Shown here in pieces: positions 61,840 to 64,000 of a stretch of 64,000 nt of DNA (position 1 is the first letter of the stretch; the number at the start of each line of letters is the position of its first letter). A program made the position numbers and the translations under genes. This DNA is from Armatimonadota bacterium (GTDB lineage: Bacteria > Armatimonadota > Fimbriimonadia > Fimbriimonadales > ATM1): contig QEUM01000010.1 in the NCBI GenBank assembly GCA_003577165.1, positions 1 to 64,000 of the forward strand, read 5' to 3'. The notes beneath the pieces are model-generated. The model was not told the DNA's origin. It saw only the letters and a program-made list of their open reading frames with translations, and ran no database searches.

Positions 61840-62194
61840 CCTTCACCGCAAATCGACGCAAGAAGCCCAGGATCACCCCCATCACCACGCTGCAGAAGAG
61901 CGCCGCCCAGAAGTCACCGACGAAGAACCCGATCTTCAATTGACCGACCCAAAGGAAGAGCGCGGCGTTGATCACAAGCCAAGCGATGCCGAACGTGAGA
62001 CAGTTCAGCGGGGCTGTGATCAGTTTCGCCACGACGCCGACGGTCGCATTCACTAATCCAAGCAACGCTACCCCGAGGAACATGGGCCAGGGGTTCTTCG
62101 GGTCGAGGGCTGCGTCGAAGCCGAGTCGGCCTGCAACGTAGACGGCCGCCGCAAGGCTCACGGCCGAGATCATCCAGTAGAGGAGCAGGTTCAT
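61823..62194 (-). CDS. Phage holin family / YvlD-like membrane protein
   Basis: 123 residues from ATG 62194 with AAGGG upstream. Four hydrophobic helices (LLLYWMISAVSLAAAVYVAG, PMFLGVALLGLVNATVGVVA, LNCLTFGIAWLVINAALFLW, FWAALFCSVVMGVILGFLRR). LITAPLNCLTFGIAWLVINA is the conserved core of the mycobacterial-phage-holin/YvlD family. Function unclear, probably not a phage holin. First gene of the minus-strand operon that ends with coaBC; a TACAAT (62215-62210, minus) may be its -10. Confidence 0.85.
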   Translation of the reverse strand: MNLLLYWMISAVSLAAAVYVAGRLGFDAALDPKNPWPMFLGVALLGLVNATVGVVAKLITAPLNCLTFGIAWLVINAALFLWVGQLKIGFFVGDFWAALFCSVVMGVILGFLRRFAVKGEKTA

Positions 62195-62228
62195 GGTGTG
62201 AGCCCTTCCATTGTAGACTCGGCTCGGC

Positions 62229-62257
62229 TTGACTTGCCGTCGGGTCCCGGCCATACT
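62229..62257 (+). promoter_or_regulatory. Promoter of mutS
   Basis: TTGACT (62229-62234) and CATACT (62252-62257) are separated by 17 bp, an optimal sigma-70 layout. The GTG start codon follows the -10 by 8 nt, so the mRNA is expected to be leaderless. No ribosome-binding site is present before the start. Confidence 0.7.
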
Positions 62258-62265
62258 CCGGGACC

Positions 62266-64000
62266 GTGAAGCCGCACACGCCGATGCTCCGGCAATATTT
62301 CGCCACGAAGGAGCGGCATCCTGGAGTCCTCCTGGCGATGCGAGTCGGAGACTTCTACGAGTTCTACGGAGAGGATGCGGAAACCGCGGCTCGCGCCCTG
62401 TCCATCACTCTCACCGGCCGGGAGGACGGGCCGAACGGACGCATCCCGATGGCGGGAGTTCCCTTTCACTCGGTTGAGAAGTACCTCGCGCAACTGATCC
62501 GACAAGGATTCAAGGTTGCGCTCTGCGATCAGGTCGAAGATCCGAAGAAGGCGAAAGGGCTCGTGCGGAGGGAAGTTACGAGAGTCATCACGCCCGGCAC
62601 GGTGCTGGAAGAAAGCATGCTCTCCGAGCGATCGAATAACTTCCTCGCGTCGATCGCGCCGGCGGAGGGTGGCGCCGGGATCGGATTCCTCGATCTCTCG
62701 ACAGGCGAGTTCTTGGTAACTCAAGTCGACGGAGAGGACGCGGCCGAAAAGAGCCTAAACGAAGTTGTGCGCCTGAATCCCGCAGAGTGCCTACTGCCCG
62801 AAGAAGCGGAAGAATTGTACGAGTTCCTGTCCAAGATCACGCAGGCGATCGTCACGAGGCGAAAGGGACTCAGACCGAGGGAAGCCAAAGAGAGGCTGCT
62901 GCGACAGTTTGGGACACAGTCACTTGCGCCATTCGGACTCGAAACACTCGACGCTGCGACCATGGCCGCAGGGACGATTCTCGATTACCTCGACGAGAAT
63001 GAACTCGACGCAAGCCACATCGATCACGTCGTCACCTACTCTCTCGGCGACCGAATGAGGATGGACGCGGCCACGCTGCGAAGTTTGGAACTCACGTCCA
63101 ACATCTTCGACGGCGGGAGCAGGATGACGCTCTTGGAAACGCTCGATCACACGAAGACGGGAATGGGCTCGCGTCTTCTCAAGCGCTGGATCGAAGAGCC
63201 GCTGCTCGACGAAGCCGCCATCAACGACCGCCTCGACGCAGTGGAGGGTTTTCTTCGCTCCGCTTTGCAAAGGGACTCCGTTCGAGACCTTCTCGCAAGA
63301 CTCTATGACATTCAGAGGCTCGTAGGAAGATGCGCGACGGCGGTCGCCAACCCGAGGGACCTCGTTGCGCTCCGCTCTTCGCTGGAAACTGTCCCGGAAC
63401 TCGTCGCCAAGGCGAGCGAGTGCGCAAGCGGATCGGCGAAGAAGGCGATCGAGAACATCTCCGCCGAAGAGGAACTCACGGACCTCCTGAAGAGAGCCAT
63501 CGTGGACGATCCGCCGATGACCGTTCGCGAGGGGGGGATCATTCGGCAGGGGTACTCGCAGGAACTCGACGAACTCCGCGCACTCTCGCGTGAGGGCAAG
63601 ACTTACATCGCTCAACTCGAAGGAAAGGAGCGGACGGCGACCGGAATCGAACGTCTGAAAGTCGGATACAACTCCGTCTTCGGTTACTACCTCGAAGTCC
63701 CGAAGACGCAAATCGCTCACGTCCCGGACCGTTACATTCGAAAGCAAACGACGGCGAACGCGGAGCGATACATCACGGCGGAGTTAAAGGAGTTCGAGGC
63801 GAAGGTTTTGGGTTCGGAAGAAAAGGCAACCGAACTCGAATACGATCTGTTCGGTGAGATTCGATCTCAAGCCGCGGCGCGCGCGAGCAGCCTGCTTCGC
63901 ACCGCAAGATCAATCGCAGAACTGGACGTGTTTCAATCCCTCGCCCACGTCGCTTCGGCCAATCGTTACTGCAGACCAGTGCTGAGAGAGGCGCATGAGA
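62266..64000 (+). CDS. mutS: DNA mismatch repair protein MutS, N-terminal two thirds (cut by window edge)
   Basis: The frame is open from GTG 62266 to the right edge (578 codons). Domain I with the mismatch-reading motif is visible: PMLRQYFATKERHPGVLLAM then RVGDFYEFYGEDAE, the conserved GDFYE(F/M)F. VPFHSVEKYLAQLIRQGFKV and EDPKKAKGLVRREVTRVITP continue it. Lever and clamp regions follow (LLETLDHTKTGMGSRLLKRW, KVGYNSVFGYYLEVPKTQ). The ATPase domain begins beyond the window. An ATG at 62284 is an alternative start, but the promoter spacing favours the GTG. Confidence 0.96.
   Translation, partial: MKPHTPMLRQYFATKERHPGVLLAMRVGDFYEFYGEDAETAARALSITLTGREDGPNGRIPMAGVPFHSVEKYLAQLIRQGFKVALCDQVEDPKKAKGLVRREVTRVITPGTVLEESMLSERSNNFLASIAPAEGGAGIGFLDLSTGEFLVTQVDGEDAAEKSLNEVVRLNPAECLLPEEAEELYEFLSKITQAIVTRRKGLRPREAKERLLRQFGTQSLAPFGLETLDAATMAAGTILDYLDENELDASHIDHVVTYSLGDRMRMDAATLRSLELTSNIFDGGSRMTLLETLDHTKTGMGSRLLKRWIEEPLLDEAAINDRLDAVEGFLRSALQRDSVRDLLARLYDIQRLVGRCATAVANPRDLVALRSSLETVPELVAKASECASGSAKKAIENISAEEELTDLLKRAIVDDPPMTVREGGIIRQGYSQELDELRALSREGKTYIAQLEGKERTATGIERLKVGYNSVFGYYLEVPKTQIAHVPDRYIRKQTTANAERYITAELKEFEAKVLGSEEKATELEYDLFGEIRSQAAARASSLLRTARSIAELDVFQSLAHVASANRYCRPVLREAHE

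Noticed and set aside
61823-62194. Prophage holin
   Set aside because: No other phage genes are near; the YvlD-like holin family is common on chromosomes and this gene is in a housekeeping operon.

Overview
The window reads as chromosomal DNA of a GC-rich, diderm (Gram-negative-type), flagellated bacterium. Three proteins look like PEP-CTERM/exosortase substrates, and there are TolC, tandem GspF/PilC proteins, Tat-exported glycosidases, a DUF1552/DUF1592 pair and a FliS/FliT pair. This mix recalls Armatimonadota (Fimbriimonadia) or another little-cultured phylum of the Planctomycetes/Acidobacteria type. That placement is inference; no rRNA gene is present to settle it. Both edges cut genes: a secreted protein at the left and mutS at the right.

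Layout. 1-6.7 kb: secreted and periplasmic proteins, an 877-bp repeat-bearing gap, and a thioredoxin-like gene interrupted by an in-frame UGA. 6.7-16.3 kb: minus-strand genes for a PilZ protein, TPR proteins, an RNase H-fold exonuclease, a DnaJ membrane protein, two GspF/PilC proteins, folK and a D-Ala-D-Ala dipeptidase. 16.4-24.1 kb: DUF4127 protein, purC, a FecCD permease, a class I aminotransferase, rnc, a PEP-CTERM protein, an M24 peptidase and tRNA-Gln(UUG). 24.1-31.5 kb: a glycan-degradation block (GH109-like, sialate O-acetylesterase, rhodanese-methyltransferase, GH116). 31.6-33.8 kb: arsM-arsR and an aldo/keto reductase. 33.9-41.5 kb: pyrG, MFS transporter, kbl, Lgt-like protein and an 831-residue protein of unknown function. 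41.7-45.2 kb: metal genes (YHS protein, ArsR-type regulator, copper chaperone, CopA). 45.2-48.9 kb: DUF1552 and DUF1592-type cytochrome proteins. 49.0-53.3 kb: beta-hydroxyacid dehydrogenase and a nucleoside-type ABC transporter. 53.3-58.8 kb: a TlpA-like gene with an in-frame UGA, TolC, an ABC ATPase, fliS-fliT, a homocysteine methyltransferase and an EEP nuclease. 58.8-64 kb: the coaBC-gmk-yvcK-holin-like operon and mutS.

The most striking observation is two probable selenoproteins. Each is a thioredoxin-fold gene with one in-frame UGA at the redox-active position: Cys-Sec in the 5.3-kb gene and Sec-Gly-Gly-Cys in the 53-kb gene. In both, a hairpin begins exactly 10 nt after the UGA with a loop G at the 18th nucleotide, which is bacterial SECIS geometry. 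UGA is an ordinary stop elsewhere in the window, so this looks like local recoding rather than a changed code.

A second theme is initiation. Several genes have a TAnnnT or CATAcT-type -10 box only 6-10 nt before the start codon, implying leaderless mRNAs: mutS, the M24 peptidase, the aminotransferase and its divergent permease, the copper-cluster ArsR, the dipeptidase, DUF4127 and the aldo/keto reductase. Two genes, rnc and tolC, appear to use non-standard start codons (ATC and CTG) behind good ribosome-binding sites.
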